A stretch of DNA of 64,000 nt from Pantoea sp. Ep11b (GTDB lineage: Bacteria; Pseudomonadota; Gammaproteobacteria; Enterobacterales; Enterobacteriaceae), in assembly GCF_040783975.1 (NCBI RefSeq), contig NZ_CP160632.1, forward strand, positions 62,001 through 126,000, in the 5' to 3' direction. This document shows, piece by piece, positions 16,975 to 26,392 of this stretch (positions are counted from its first letter, which is position 1; each line of letters begins with the position of its first letter). Under the pieces are notes generated by a model. It was not told the DNA's origin, searched no databases, and saw nothing but the letters and a program-made list of their open reading frames with translations. The translations under genes and the position numbers were made by a program.

Positions 16975-17100
16975 AGCCGCAGCCAGAGACTGCATCACGC
17001 CCACCACCTGCACTGCGATGTCACCCTCTTTTTTCCTGCGTGACCATGTCACGAGATCCCGTTGATGCTGGATCCACCCTGCGGCTTAATGCCTGTAGAT

Positions 17101-18133
17101 AACCACTGTAGCGAGTAGTCCAGTCCGGCGGCGTAAGGGATCCCCGAGGGCCTTTTCATCGACGCCGGTATCATAATGCACCAGATATTTACTGTAGCGA
17201 GTGCCCTTTTATATGAGCCTGCATGTGGAAGGTATTGCGTAATATCAGCACCGAGCGACAGCGTGTCAGCCTCTGTGCATCGGTTCTGGCAGCCTGAGGA
17301 CTGATCGTCAGCTAAGCTTCTCGTTTTGATAACCACTATAGCGAGAACACCGGAAACGACCGGCACATGCGGCGGTAACGGGCACATCGTCCCCTCGGCG
17401 GGCGATTAAAGCGTGTATTACGGAGCCACTCCGGGTGTCCGGCATTATCCGGACTGGCATCAGACCCGTTACGGTTAACCACTGTAGCGAGTAGTGCTAT
17501 ATCAGCAAAAGAAGGTGACAGTCTGTGAAAAAACGATGACACAGGCCCTGAAATGATAGTAAGTGCTTACATTTATAGGTAAGAGGCTGCTGCAATCACA
17601 GCGATCGCATGATAACAACCACTATGGTGAGTAAACTGCGCTTTTCTGTTCTCATCTGATAACCACTGTAGCGAGAACGTTTACTCTGCCAGCACGATAA
17701 TCCGTGCAGTAAACAGGCGATTGGTCGGAAAAGTGAGCGGGTAACCACTATAGCGAGTTAATCATGGGACAGGAATGAGGGCTTCAGATGCTCTGACAGA
17801 GCAGATAACCACTATAGCGAGTTTATCCGGACGAGCACAGGCTCCTTTGTGCCCCTGTGGACCGCAAAACGCACCGCATCAGCCTCGCCGCAATCCCATG
17901 AAAAGAGAAAATAACCACTGTAGCGAGTAAACAGCAGAGGTTTCCAGACCGTCAACCCTGCAGATAGCCGTGAGTAACCACTGTAGCGAGTAAAATTCTC
18001 GCCCCATCCTGTCGATCAGGATAACGGATGAGCCGCAGTGTGACGGGGATACAGAGATCGACGACAGTAAGCTCAGGAGACAACGCTTCAGAGGTAACCA
18101 CTGTGGCGAGTAACCTGACTCGCTACAGTGGTT
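17101..18133 (+). repeat. Iteron array I, downstream of repA
   Basis: Eleven direct copies of AACCACTRTAGCGAGTA start near 17101, 17187 (degenerate), 17331, 17477, 17617 (degenerate), 17661, 17743, 17807, 17913, 17976 and 18096. A twelfth, inverted, copy lies at 18118-18133 and faces the last one across a 5-base gap. Spacing is irregular (44 to 146 bases). These are RepA-binding iterons of a RepFIB-like replicon, serving copy control and handcuffing. Confidence 0.92.
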
Positions 18134-18176
18134 GCAGAAAGATAACGGAAGATCTGCCGCCTGCCGGGCATAGCCA

Positions 18177-19250
18177 TTACAGCTTCTTTTGCTTACGGAT
18201 CTTGTTCAGTAACTCTATTTCCTCGCGCGAAACCATAACCAGCTCACTGCTTTCCTCTGCGAGCAGCGGTTCAGGCAGGCTGACGTCAATCACGTCGGGA
18301 TCGATATCCAGATCGTCAAACTCATCCATCTCATCATCGATCAGGCCCGACTTGCTGAGCGGCAGTTCGGCCGGGCGCAGCTTTGGATGGCGATAGTGGA
18401 CCCAGAAGTAAACTGACGAGCCGCGACGCGTTTCGGTGTAGTCGAGATAACCAATCTCTTTTAACTGCTCCATGGCCTTTCTGACGGTGGCATTCTGGGT
18501 GATCACGCGCGAGGTCAGATTAAGCCGGGCGCGCAGACGCGCCATGGAGATCGGCGCCGGTTTTGGCGGCAGGCTTTCGATAAAGGTGTAGAGCGCCTGA
18601 GCAGACTCTTTGCGTGCCAGCTCATTGATGGCTTTCAGCTGCAGCAGAACCTTTCTGTCGAACTGATAGAGTTCAAAGATCTTGGGATCGGCCTGCAGCG
18701 TGACCGTATCCTTTTTAATGCTGTATTTGGCCGACTGCACCAGGTGCGTGGTGTAGTTTTCGCCGCCTTTGCTGGTAAACGTCAGGGTATTGGAGGCGAT
18801 GCGCGTCAGCGACGCATCCAGACGGCTCCTGAGCTTCGAGGAGAGCCGCGCAGAGGGTATACCGCAGAGTTTGGCAAACTCAACGAATGAGAGCGTTACC
18901 GTGTCTCCCAGACACTCATGCGTGGCAAATGCCCGAATGATCCCCACCCAGGTTTTAAAGTCGTTATCCATATCCAGCCGCGCACCCAGAATCTTGATGT
19001 TGTCATAGCCTTCAGACCTGACCAGGGATAACTGTTTCAGATCCTGGGTCACGTCCATGGCGTTCATCTGGTTTTTCTGACTGCGAGCGGTGGATTTAAG
19101 CGTAGGAACAAACAGGCCGAGTCGCATCAATGCAACCGGCTGCACGGTGTTATTACTGTTGGGAGTCAGCGTAACAACCTCCCCCGTGCGTTTATCAGTT
19201 TCGCTAAACGCATCCGCTATGTTCAGGATATCTGGTTCTTTTCTTGGCAT
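18177..19250 (-). CDS. repA: Plasmid replication initiator RepA (RepFIB-like)
   Basis: A 357-residue initiator of the Rep_3/RepFIB family, started at ATG 19250 ([20 protein letters not shown]). I exclude a 21-residue upstream extension that runs through iteron sequence. Two winged-helix domains are expected; recognisable stretches are [60 protein letters not shown] and [20 protein letters not shown]. The tail is acidic ([18 protein letters not shown]). It binds the iterons on either side as monomers to open the origin and as dimers to repress its own promoter. Degenerate iteron copies lie directly upstream of its start (19290-19349), consistent with autorepression. Confidence 0.93.
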   Translation of the reverse strand: MPRKEPDILNIADAFSETDKRTGEVVTLTPNSNNTVQPVALMRLGLFVPTLKSTARSQKNQMNAMDVTQDLKQLSLVRSEGYDNIKILGARLDMDNDFKTWVGIIRAFATHECLGDTVTLSFVEFAKLCGIPSARLSSKLRSRLDASLTRIASNTLTFTSKGGENYTTHLVQSAKYSIKKDTVTLQADPKIFELYQFDRKVLLQLKAINELARKESAQALYTFIESLPPKPAPISMARLRARLNLTSRVITQNATVRKAMEQLKEIGYLDYTETRRGSSVYFWVHYRHPKLRPAELPLSKSGLIDDEMDEFDDLDIDPDVIDVSLPEPLLAEESSELVMVSREEIELLNKIRKQKKL

Positions 19251-19289
19251 GGGGAAGATCCGTGATGTGAACAGACAAAAGCCGCCGCT

Positions 19290-19738
19290 ACTCGATACAG
19301 TGGATACTATCACTCACTATAGCGGTTAATCTACTTGCCATAGTGGTTAATTGTCTCGCTACAGTGGATGTTTTGCTCGCTATAGTGGTTAGTCACATGT
19401 CCCGAAGGCAGGCATACCAGTGCCTCGCGGCTGCCGGGGATCTCTCAGGAACTTTCAGGGATCTTATGAGGATCGATGATTGGATCGATTCAGTGGATAA
19501 CCCGACATATTTGGCTGAAAACTGCGCATCTTTCTGACACGCCAGGTTCTGTCAATAGCCGTTCTCCTGAACGGCCCTCTGAAAGTACCCACACAGCCCC
19601 TGACAGAAGCTTTTCCACACGCTGAAAGGCCATTTACTCGCTACAGTGGTTATCCGTCACTCGCCAGCGCGGTTGCTTTTCTCGCTACAGTGGTTGTTAC
19701 ACTCGCTACAGTGGTTTTTCTTCTCGCTATAGTGGTTA
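19290..19738 (-). repeat. Iteron array II, upstream of repA
   Basis: About ten copies of the same iteron in inverted orientation (ACTCGCTACAGTGGTTA on the plus strand). They lie near 19290, 19312, 19333, 19354, 19375, 19636, 19659 (degenerate), 19680, 19701 and 19722. The first five are spaced about 21 bases apart, as are the last three to five, so they sit on one face of the helix. This is the expected origin-proximal array. Confidence 0.92.
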
Positions 19739-19850
19739 CGGATCCCCTCTCAGGCGTGATGTGACAAGGCCTGGGACACTGCGGGGATCTGTTTAGGATC
19801 TCAGTTTGATCTATTAAGGATCGAACAATTGGATCTGGCCTGTGGATAAC
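19435..19850. other. Probable replication origin: Dam-site clusters and DnaA box
   Basis: GATC occurs at 19439, 19460, 19471 and 19483, and again at 19786, 19797, 19808, 19819 and 19832, the second group with 11-base phasing. TGTGGATAA at 19841-19849 is a perfect DnaA box (reverse of TTATCCACA). Together with the neighbouring iterons this resembles the P1/RepFIB type of origin, where Dam sites and DnaA assist opening. Confidence 0.7.
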
Positions 19851-20109
19851 GGGGATAAAAACCAGACGTTAAAAATGAACCACAGAAGCAACCCCTCTCA
19901 CAGGGCCTGCAGAAAACAGTCTGACAGGAGAGAAACGGGTAATTTTGTAAAGAGGCTAAAACAGTTGATAACGATGAGTGTGCCAGGCATCTGCCACAGT
20001 ATTCTCACTAAACAGAAACAGGGCGTTAAACAGAAATCGTGCGCGTTTTCATTTTTTCCACCATGAAAATAATTTCATAACTAATTGATTTTAATAATTA
20101 AAATTATAT

Positions 20110-20129
20110 ATTTTCATGATGAAAACACC
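20110..20129. repeat. Palindromic repeat, copy 1 (candidate parS or opening site)
   Basis: ATTTTCATGATGAAAACACC; its core TTTTCAT-G-ATGAAAA is a perfect palindrome. It recurs with one change at 21041-21060. It lies in the most AT-rich part of the replicon. Confidence 0.5.
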
Positions 20130-21040
20130 CTCGGGAAACGTTATTTCTGCCTCTGTTTGTAACGGTTAATGAACAAAAATCAGAAATGCACAAGGGATGG
20201 TGCTTTTATCCCTGCAAAAGATCAGAGATATCAGAAAGTAACAGAAGATACGATTGCCAGTATTTATCCGGGTGCAGAGCATAGCCGCGTTTCGAACAGG
20301 TAAATCAGTGATGGCTGTTAATAATTCAGAACGCTCCATAGCGGGATTAACCATGGCAACCCATCTGAGCATCAGCAGAAATTCACAGAATTGAGCACAG
20401 ACGAGCATCGCACTATCAGAAAAGTATGACGGTCCAGATTTGTAAGTCTCAGACACCGCCTCTCTGAAAAGCCGCTGACACCACAATCTGGCCACCTGAA
20501 AAATAACACTTGCGCTGAAAGTATCGTCATCAATCTGAGTAGTGCTTAAATCGAATCGTTGCACTGAATGCCAGCAGGAAGTGAACTGACCCTTTTTCAT
20601 GCACAAAGAAGTTTTGTGCAAACATTCCCTTCCCTGCCTTTAAATCGATTGATTGAATTTAACGACTATCACCATAGTGAATACGGGTCTGGCTGAGTGG
20701 CACCATGATTCTTGTCGGAGAGGCAGTTCTGTGCGTTCTGAACAGGGAAGTATTGCTGAGGTGGGAGCAGGAGCAGATTACGATAACAATCTCTGTAAGC
20801 CTCAGGCTTTTTACGCGCTCATCTGACCAGGCTTGTCGTGATACCTCTGTAAAATAGATTGTCCACGTCTGCTGACAGTATTTAATCCGGTATTTTGAAC
20901 GGCAGATGCAGATAAGACTCAGACACCCTATCCATGCTAACGGAATAATTAAACTGACGCCTGTGACCCGATAATTTCAGACAGATTTTTCACCAGCCCT
21001 TTTCTCTTTCAATGTACTGATTTTATTGGTTTTTTATGAA

Positions 21041-21060
21041 ATTTTCATGCTGAAAACACC
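21041..21060. repeat. Palindromic repeat, copy 2 (candidate parS)
   Basis: ATTTTCATGCTGAAAACACC, 19 of 20 bases the same as copy 1, about 280 bases upstream of parA. It overlaps a further palindrome ATGAAA-T-TTTCAT at 21036-21048. Confidence 0.5.
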
Positions 21061-21262
21061 ATCAGAAAAACCTGTATGATACAGGCAGGAAGCTCACCGG
21101 GCATAATACCTCTTTCTGCGTAAAATCAGTTCCGCCATCTGCACAGTCATCGCTTTGCAGTTATTACTGTTTATGTTTTTAAAGCATAGACAATGCATGT
21201 ACCCAGTTACTCTTCTCTAATCCTTCAGGTAATCCGCTTCACTCTGTGATAAAAAATCCAGG

Positions 21263-21318
21263 TTTTTAGCTTTTTTCTAAAAAATTGGCAGGTCGCTGCT
21301 TTTTGTGTAGTATGCCAA
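21263..21318 (+). promoter_or_regulatory. parAB promoter with two inverted repeats
   Basis: -35 TTGGCA at 21285-21290, a 17-base spacer and -10 TAGTAT at 21308-21313. An inverted repeat TTGGCA/TGCCAA (21285-21290 and 21313-21318) spans the promoter, and TTTTTAG/CTAAAAA (21263-21269 and 21277-21283) lies just upstream. Both are candidates for the operator bound by ParA in autorepression. Confidence 0.7.
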
Positions 21319-21340
21319 AAACATTAAGAAAGAGGGGCTT

Positions 21341-22543
21341 ATGAAGCGTGATTATGGCGGAGTGCTGGAGATGGCAACCCGTGCCAACTCCATGTTGCAT
21401 GGACTCAGCGATCATATTGAGCAGCAGCGTCAGGAGTTTAACCAGACCGGCTTTTATCAGACCTTTTCCCGCAACGCGGTCGCCAATATGCCACTGCTGA
21501 GCAAGCATGCCGTAGTTGCTGCGATCAGCGATATGGAAGCCGCAGGCTATCAGTTCGGTAAAAAACAGACCGGCAGCACGTCACAATATGCATTGACCAT
21601 TCAGAACGTGGTCGACATCTATCAGCATCGTAAAGTCCCTAAATATCGTGACCGTCACGATGGTCCTTTTGTCGTGTTTGTGGTCAGCCTTAAAGGTGGC
21701 GTGTCTAAAACCGTCAGTACGGTTACCCTTGCGCACGGCATGCGCGCCCACCCTTCTATGCTGCACAACGACCTGCGCATCCTGGTTATCGACCTCGATC
21801 CTCAGGCGTCCAGCACCATGTTTCTGAGCCACACCAACAGCGTCGGTTCCGTACTCGAAACCGCCGCGCAGGCGATGCTGAACGACCTGGATGCCGATCA
21901 GCTGCGTGAGCAGTTTATCAAGCCGACCGTGATGCCTGGCGTGGATGTGATCCCGGCTTCGATTGACGACGGTTTTGTGGCAAGCGACTGGGAAGAGCTG
22001 GTTGCTGAACATCTGCCTGGCGTGGCACCTTCAGAGGTATTACGCCGCAACGTAATCGACCGTCTGGCGGGTGACTATGACTTCATCTTCCTGGACACCG
22101 GCCCCCACCTCGACTCTTTTATGCTGAATGCAATTGCAGCCAGTGACGTCCTGCTGACACCAACGCCCCCGGCGCAGGTCGATTTCCATTCCACTATGAA
22201 GTATCTGACCCGCCTGCCGGAGATGCTGGAGCGGATCGAATCTGAAGGCGTCGAACCACGCCTCAAGGCAAATATCGGCTTCATGTCCAAGATGACCTCC
22301 AAGCACGATCATCTGACTTCCCAGAGCTATGCGCGTGAGGTCTTTACCAAATCGATGCTGGACTGCGGTTTACCGCGCCTGGATGGATTCGAGCGCTGTG
22401 GCGAGTCTTTTGATACCGTCATCAGCGCTAACCCGGCCTCGTATCCGGGCAGTGCAGACGCGCTGCGCAAAGCCAAACATGAAGCCGAGCAGTTCTCCAG
22501 GGCTGTTTTTGACCGAATCGAATATATCAGGAGTACCCTGTGA
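21341..22543 (+). CDS. parA: Partition ATPase ParA (type Ia)
   Basis: A 400-residue partition ATPase with ribosome site AGAGGGG before ATG 21341. The N-terminal ~105 residues form the helix-rich, HTH-bearing region typical of type Ia ParA (SKHAVVAAISDMEAAGYQFG), which represses its own operon. The deviant Walker A motif is SLKGGVSKTVS (about 116-126), followed by the switch motifs VIDLDPQASST and FIFLDTGPHL. Its ATP-dependent nucleoid binding moves ParB-parS complexes and keeps the plasmid inherited. The stop overlaps the ParB start by four bases, so the genes are translationally coupled. Confidence 0.96.
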   Translation: MKRDYGGVLEMATRANSMLHGLSDHIEQQRQEFNQTGFYQTFSRNAVANMPLLSKHAVVAAISDMEAAGYQFGKKQTGSTSQYALTIQNVVDIYQHRKVPKYRDRHDGPFVVFVVSLKGGVSKTVSTVTLAHGMRAHPSMLHNDLRILVIDLDPQASSTMFLSHTNSVGSVLETAAQAMLNDLDADQLREQFIKPTVMPGVDVIPASIDDGFVASDWEELVAEHLPGVAPSEVLRRNVIDRLAGDYDFIFLDTGPHLDSFMLNAIAASDVLLTPTPPAQVDFHSTMKYLTRLPEMLERIESEGVEPRLKANIGFMSKMTSKHDHLTSQSYAREVFTKSMLDCGLPRLDGFERCGESFDTVISANPASYPGSADALRKAKHEAEQFSRAVFDRIEYIRSTL

Positions 22544-23511
22544 GCAAACCTATACAGCGTATCGGCCGTAAATTCGGGGACTCGGCTATCGCCAGCATGA
22601 TAGACAGCAGCAGCCAGTCACGCACCTTTACGCTGAAGTCGGGTGCCAAAGCGACCTTTGTCCGTCAGCTGATCCCGCATGATGATATTGCCACCCGAAC
22701 CAGCGTTGATCCCGGTATCAACGGACGCGACCAGCGCACGCTGACGCCAGAGTCGCTGCAGGAGATCACCCGTACCATTACGCTGCAGCAGTTTTTCCCG
22801 GCTATCGGTCGCGTCAACGGAAACCAGATTGAGATCATGGATGGCTCACGCCGCCGCGCCGCCTGTATGCTTTCCGGCGCCAGTCTGGAAGTGCTGGTGA
22901 CGGCGGATGCGCTGAGTCTCAGCGATGCGCGTCAGCTGGCCGCTGATATTCAGACGGCAAAAGAGCACAACCTGCGCGAGCTGGGGCTGCGCTTCAAGCT
23001 GATGTACGATAATGGCATGAGCAAAAGCGAGATCGCCAAAGCAGAGGGGATCTCCAATGCCAAAGTTTCCCGCGCGTTCCAGGCCGCCGCCGTTCCCGCC
23101 GAATTTATTGAGCTGTTCCCGGTCGTCTCTGAACTGACCCTGCAGGACTATCAGCTGCTGCTTGACGTATCGGAAGAGGCGAAAGCGGAGGCGATGGACA
23201 TCAGCGAACTGGTCGATCAGATCCGTCACAGGCTGGATGATGATGCGGCCCTGCAAAGGGCCAGTCTGGATGAGAAGAAAGGCGTTATTCTGAACGGATT
23301 CAAAACGGCCCGCCGTCAGTTAAAGAAGCCGGCTCCCGCCAGCAAAACGGTGACGGAAAAACTGGCCACGTTCAGCACGGCCAATACCTATGCGCGTCGC
23401 AAAACCAATGACGAAAAGCGCACCATACAGTATGAATTCAGCCGCCTGCCAAAAGAGATAGCCGAGCAGATCGATGCCTCGATCAGACAGATACTCTCCA
23501 CTGTCAAATAA
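22540..23511 (+). CDS. parB: Partition protein ParB
   Basis: A 323-residue centromere-binding protein. It starts at GTG 22540, overlapping the parA stop (GTGA), with AGGAG at 22529-22533. It has the ParB/Spo0J N-terminal region (DPGINGRDQRTLTPESLQEI, then the MDGSRRRAACM box typical of the CTP-binding fold), a central HTH (MSKSEIAKAEGISNAKVSRA) and a C-terminal dimerisation region. The protein resembles the P1/P7-like ParB that pair with type Ia ParA. Its parS site was not identified by sequence; palindromes at 20110 and 21041 are candidates. A terminator follows. Confidence 0.95.
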   Translation: MSKPIQRIGRKFGDSAIASMIDSSSQSRTFTLKSGAKATFVRQLIPHDDIATRTSVDPGINGRDQRTLTPESLQEITRTITLQQFFPAIGRVNGNQIEIMDGSRRRAACMLSGASLEVLVTADALSLSDARQLAADIQTAKEHNLRELGLRFKLMYDNGMSKSEIAKAEGISNAKVSRAFQAAAVPAEFIELFPVVSELTLQDYQLLLDVSEEAKAEAMDISELVDQIRHRLDDDAALQRASLDEKKGVILNGFKTARRQLKKPAPASKTVTEKLATFSTANTYARRKTNDEKRTIQYEFSRLPKEIAEQIDASIRQILSTVK

Positions 23512-23536
23512 TCTCATATCAGCTCACGGATAACAG

Positions 23537-23559
23537 AACCGGCCCTGCGCCGGTTTTTT
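23537..23559 (+). terminator. Rho-independent terminator of parAB
   Basis: AACCGGC, loop CCTGC, GCCGGTT and a T-run, 25 bases after the parB stop. Confidence 0.88.
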
Positions 23560-23656
23560 ATTTCCGGCAAATCATTCCGGCCATCCCGCGTCTGCCTTCT
23601 CCCTTATTATTCCTGCAAAACTCTGTTAACCAGGCTCCAGATCAGTGGGGTTTAAC

Positions 23657-23700
23657 TTGAAGTTACCGCCGTTTGACGCTATAGCTAAAACGGTTTAGCT
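23657..23700 (+). promoter_or_regulatory. scrK promoter and ScrR operator
   Basis: -35 TTGAAG (23657-23662), a 17-base spacer and -10 TATAGC (23680-23685). The LacI-type operator AGCTAAAACGGTTTAGCT (23683-23700, one mismatch in the 9-bp arms) overlaps the -10 box and the start, so ScrR should block initiation directly. Confidence 0.85.
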
Positions 23701-23726
23701 TTCAGGTTTAATCAGAGGAGTGTGTT

Positions 23727-24653
23727 ATGTCCGTTCGCGTATGGTGCCTCGGTGATGCCGTGGTGGATTTACTGCCCGAAACGCCGGGTCGCCTGATGCA
23801 GTGTCCGGGCGGTGCGCCCGCCAATGTGGCGGTGGGGATCGCCCGTCTTCAGGGAAACAGCGGTTTCATCGGCCGGGTAGGGGCCGATCCCTTTGGTGAG
23901 TTCATGCGGCAGACGCTCCGTGAAGAGCAGGTCGATACCCGCTATATGGTGGCCGATCCGGAGCACCGTACCTCAACGGTCGTGGTCGGTCTGGATGAGC
24001 AGGGTGAACGCTCCTTTACCTTTATGGTCCGGCCCAGTGCCGATCTGTTCCTCGCGGCTGCGGATTTGCCTGCTTTCCGTTCCGGCGAGTGGCTGCACTG
24101 CTGTTCGATCGCCCTGGCCGCTGAGCCTTCGCGCAGCACAACCCTGACGGCGATGCAGCAGATCCGGTCAGCAGGCGGTCATGTCAGCTTCGATTTAAAT
24201 CTGCGCCAGGATCTCTGGCCCGATCCGGCGCAGCTGCGTGCGGTGGTCAGTGAGGCGCTGAGCTTTGCCGACGTCGTGAAGCTGTCGGACGATGAGCTGG
24301 CGTTTCTCTGCCCGGATCGGGAGCCGTCAGTCAGCATGCCGCAGCTGGCGGCGCAGTTTGGCCTTAAATTGCTGCTGGTCACCCGGGGCAGGGAAGGGGT
24401 CATCGCCTGTTTTCAGGACCAGATAAAGCATTACACGACTTCGCCGGTTACCAGCGTTGATACCACAGGTGCTGGGGATGCTTTTGTCGCGGGGCTGCTC
24501 TGGAAGCTGGCGCAGCACGGGCTGCCAGCCGACGAATCGCAGTTAGCGCGCTGTCTTGCCAGCGCACAGCACTGTGGTGCCCTGGCGACCACGGCTAAAG
24601 GGGCGATGACGGCGCTTCCCTGGCTTCACCAATTGGACGATCTGGCTGGCTGA
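23727..24653 (+). CDS. scrK: Fructokinase ScrK
   Basis: A 308-residue PfkB-family kinase that phosphorylates fructose released by ScrB. The start ATG 23727 follows AGAGGAG. The two PfkB signatures are present: GGAPANVAVGIARLQGNSGF near 31-50 and DTTGAGDAFVAGLLWK near 247-262, the second holding the catalytic Asp in GAGD. It has its own promoter with a ScrR operator, separate from the scrYAB promoter, as in the enterobacterial scr regulon. Length matches ScrK of pUR400 and Klebsiella (about 307). Confidence 0.95.
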   Translation: MSVRVWCLGDAVVDLLPETPGRLMQCPGGAPANVAVGIARLQGNSGFIGRVGADPFGEFMRQTLREEQVDTRYMVADPEHRTSTVVVGLDEQGERSFTFMVRPSADLFLAAADLPAFRSGEWLHCCSIALAAEPSRSTTLTAMQQIRSAGGHVSFDLNLRQDLWPDPAQLRAVVSEALSFADVVKLSDDELAFLCPDREPSVSMPQLAAQFGLKLLLVTRGREGVIACFQDQIKHYTTSPVTSVDTTGAGDAFVAGLLWKLAQHGLPADESQLARCLASAQHCGALATTAKGAMTALPWLHQLDDLAG

Positions 24654-24675
24654 CGGTCATTTATTGCCCCTGTTT

Positions 24676-24691
24676 TGCGAGCTGTCTCACA
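24676..24691 (+). promoter_or_regulatory. CRP-binding site of scrYAB
   Basis: TGCGA-N6-TCACA, one mismatch from the core TGTGA-N6-TCACA. Its centre lies about 71 bases before the predicted start, the usual class I position, which fits catabolite control of sucrose uptake. Confidence 0.7.
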
Positions 24692-24695
24692 ATCA

Positions 24696-24709
24696 CTAAA
24701 CCGGTTTAG
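24696..24709. promoter_or_regulatory. ScrR operator, upstream of the scrYAB promoter
   Basis: CTAAACCGGTTTAG, a perfect palindrome of the LacI/GalR family type. A second, matching copy lies 59 bases downstream on the other side of the promoter. Confidence 0.88.
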
Positions 24710-24718
24710 CTATTTTCG

Positions 24719-24748
24719 TTGCGAAGGGAAATTACCCGTGGCTATGAT
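24719..24748 (+). promoter_or_regulatory. scrYAB promoter
   Basis: -35 TTGCGA (24719-24724), an 18-base spacer and -10 TATGAT (24743-24748). It lies between the two ScrR operators. Confidence 0.7.
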
Positions 24749-24754
24749 TTGCGC

Positions 24755-24768
24755 CTAAACCGGTTTAG
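24755..24768. promoter_or_regulatory. ScrR operator at the scrYAB start
   Basis: CTAAACCGGTTTAG at the predicted transcription start. Occupation by ScrR here and at 24696 could loop out or block the promoter. Confidence 0.88.
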
Positions 24769-26325
<1,557 letters not shown>

Positions 26326-26331
26326 ACAGGC

Positions 26332-26350
26332 GGCCCCGGCAGCCGGGGCC
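26332..26350 (+). other. GC-rich hairpin between scrY and scrA
   Basis: GGCCCCGG, loop CAG, CCGGGGCC: a perfect 8-bp stem directly after the scrY stop, without a T-tract. It may protect the porin message or lower downstream expression, so that ScrY exceeds ScrA. Confidence 0.6.
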
Positions 26351-26392
26351 ATTACGCCATGCGGATAAAAACATAACAAGACTGAGGTATCT

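Larger units (their letters stand above)
19851..21262. other. Gene-free interval between origin and partition genes
   Basis: About 1.4 kb with no credible gene; a 151-codon open frame at 20166-20621 has poor composition. An AT-rich stretch covers 20040-20130. Its structured parts are palindromes built from ATGAAA/TTTCAT at 20063-20078, 20110-20129, 21036-21048 and 21041-21060, reported separately, and GCACAAA/TTTGTGC near 20600. Confidence 0.5.

Noticed and set aside
17101..18133. Possible CRISPR array (regularly recurring 17-base repeat)
   Set aside because: Repeat units are short, spacing varies from 44 to 146 bases, a mirror array lies across repA, and no cas genes are present. Iterons explain it.
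20166..20621. 151-codon open frame on the minus strand between origin and parA
   Set aside because: Cys- and Phe-rich random-looking translation, no ribosome site, no recognisable domain.
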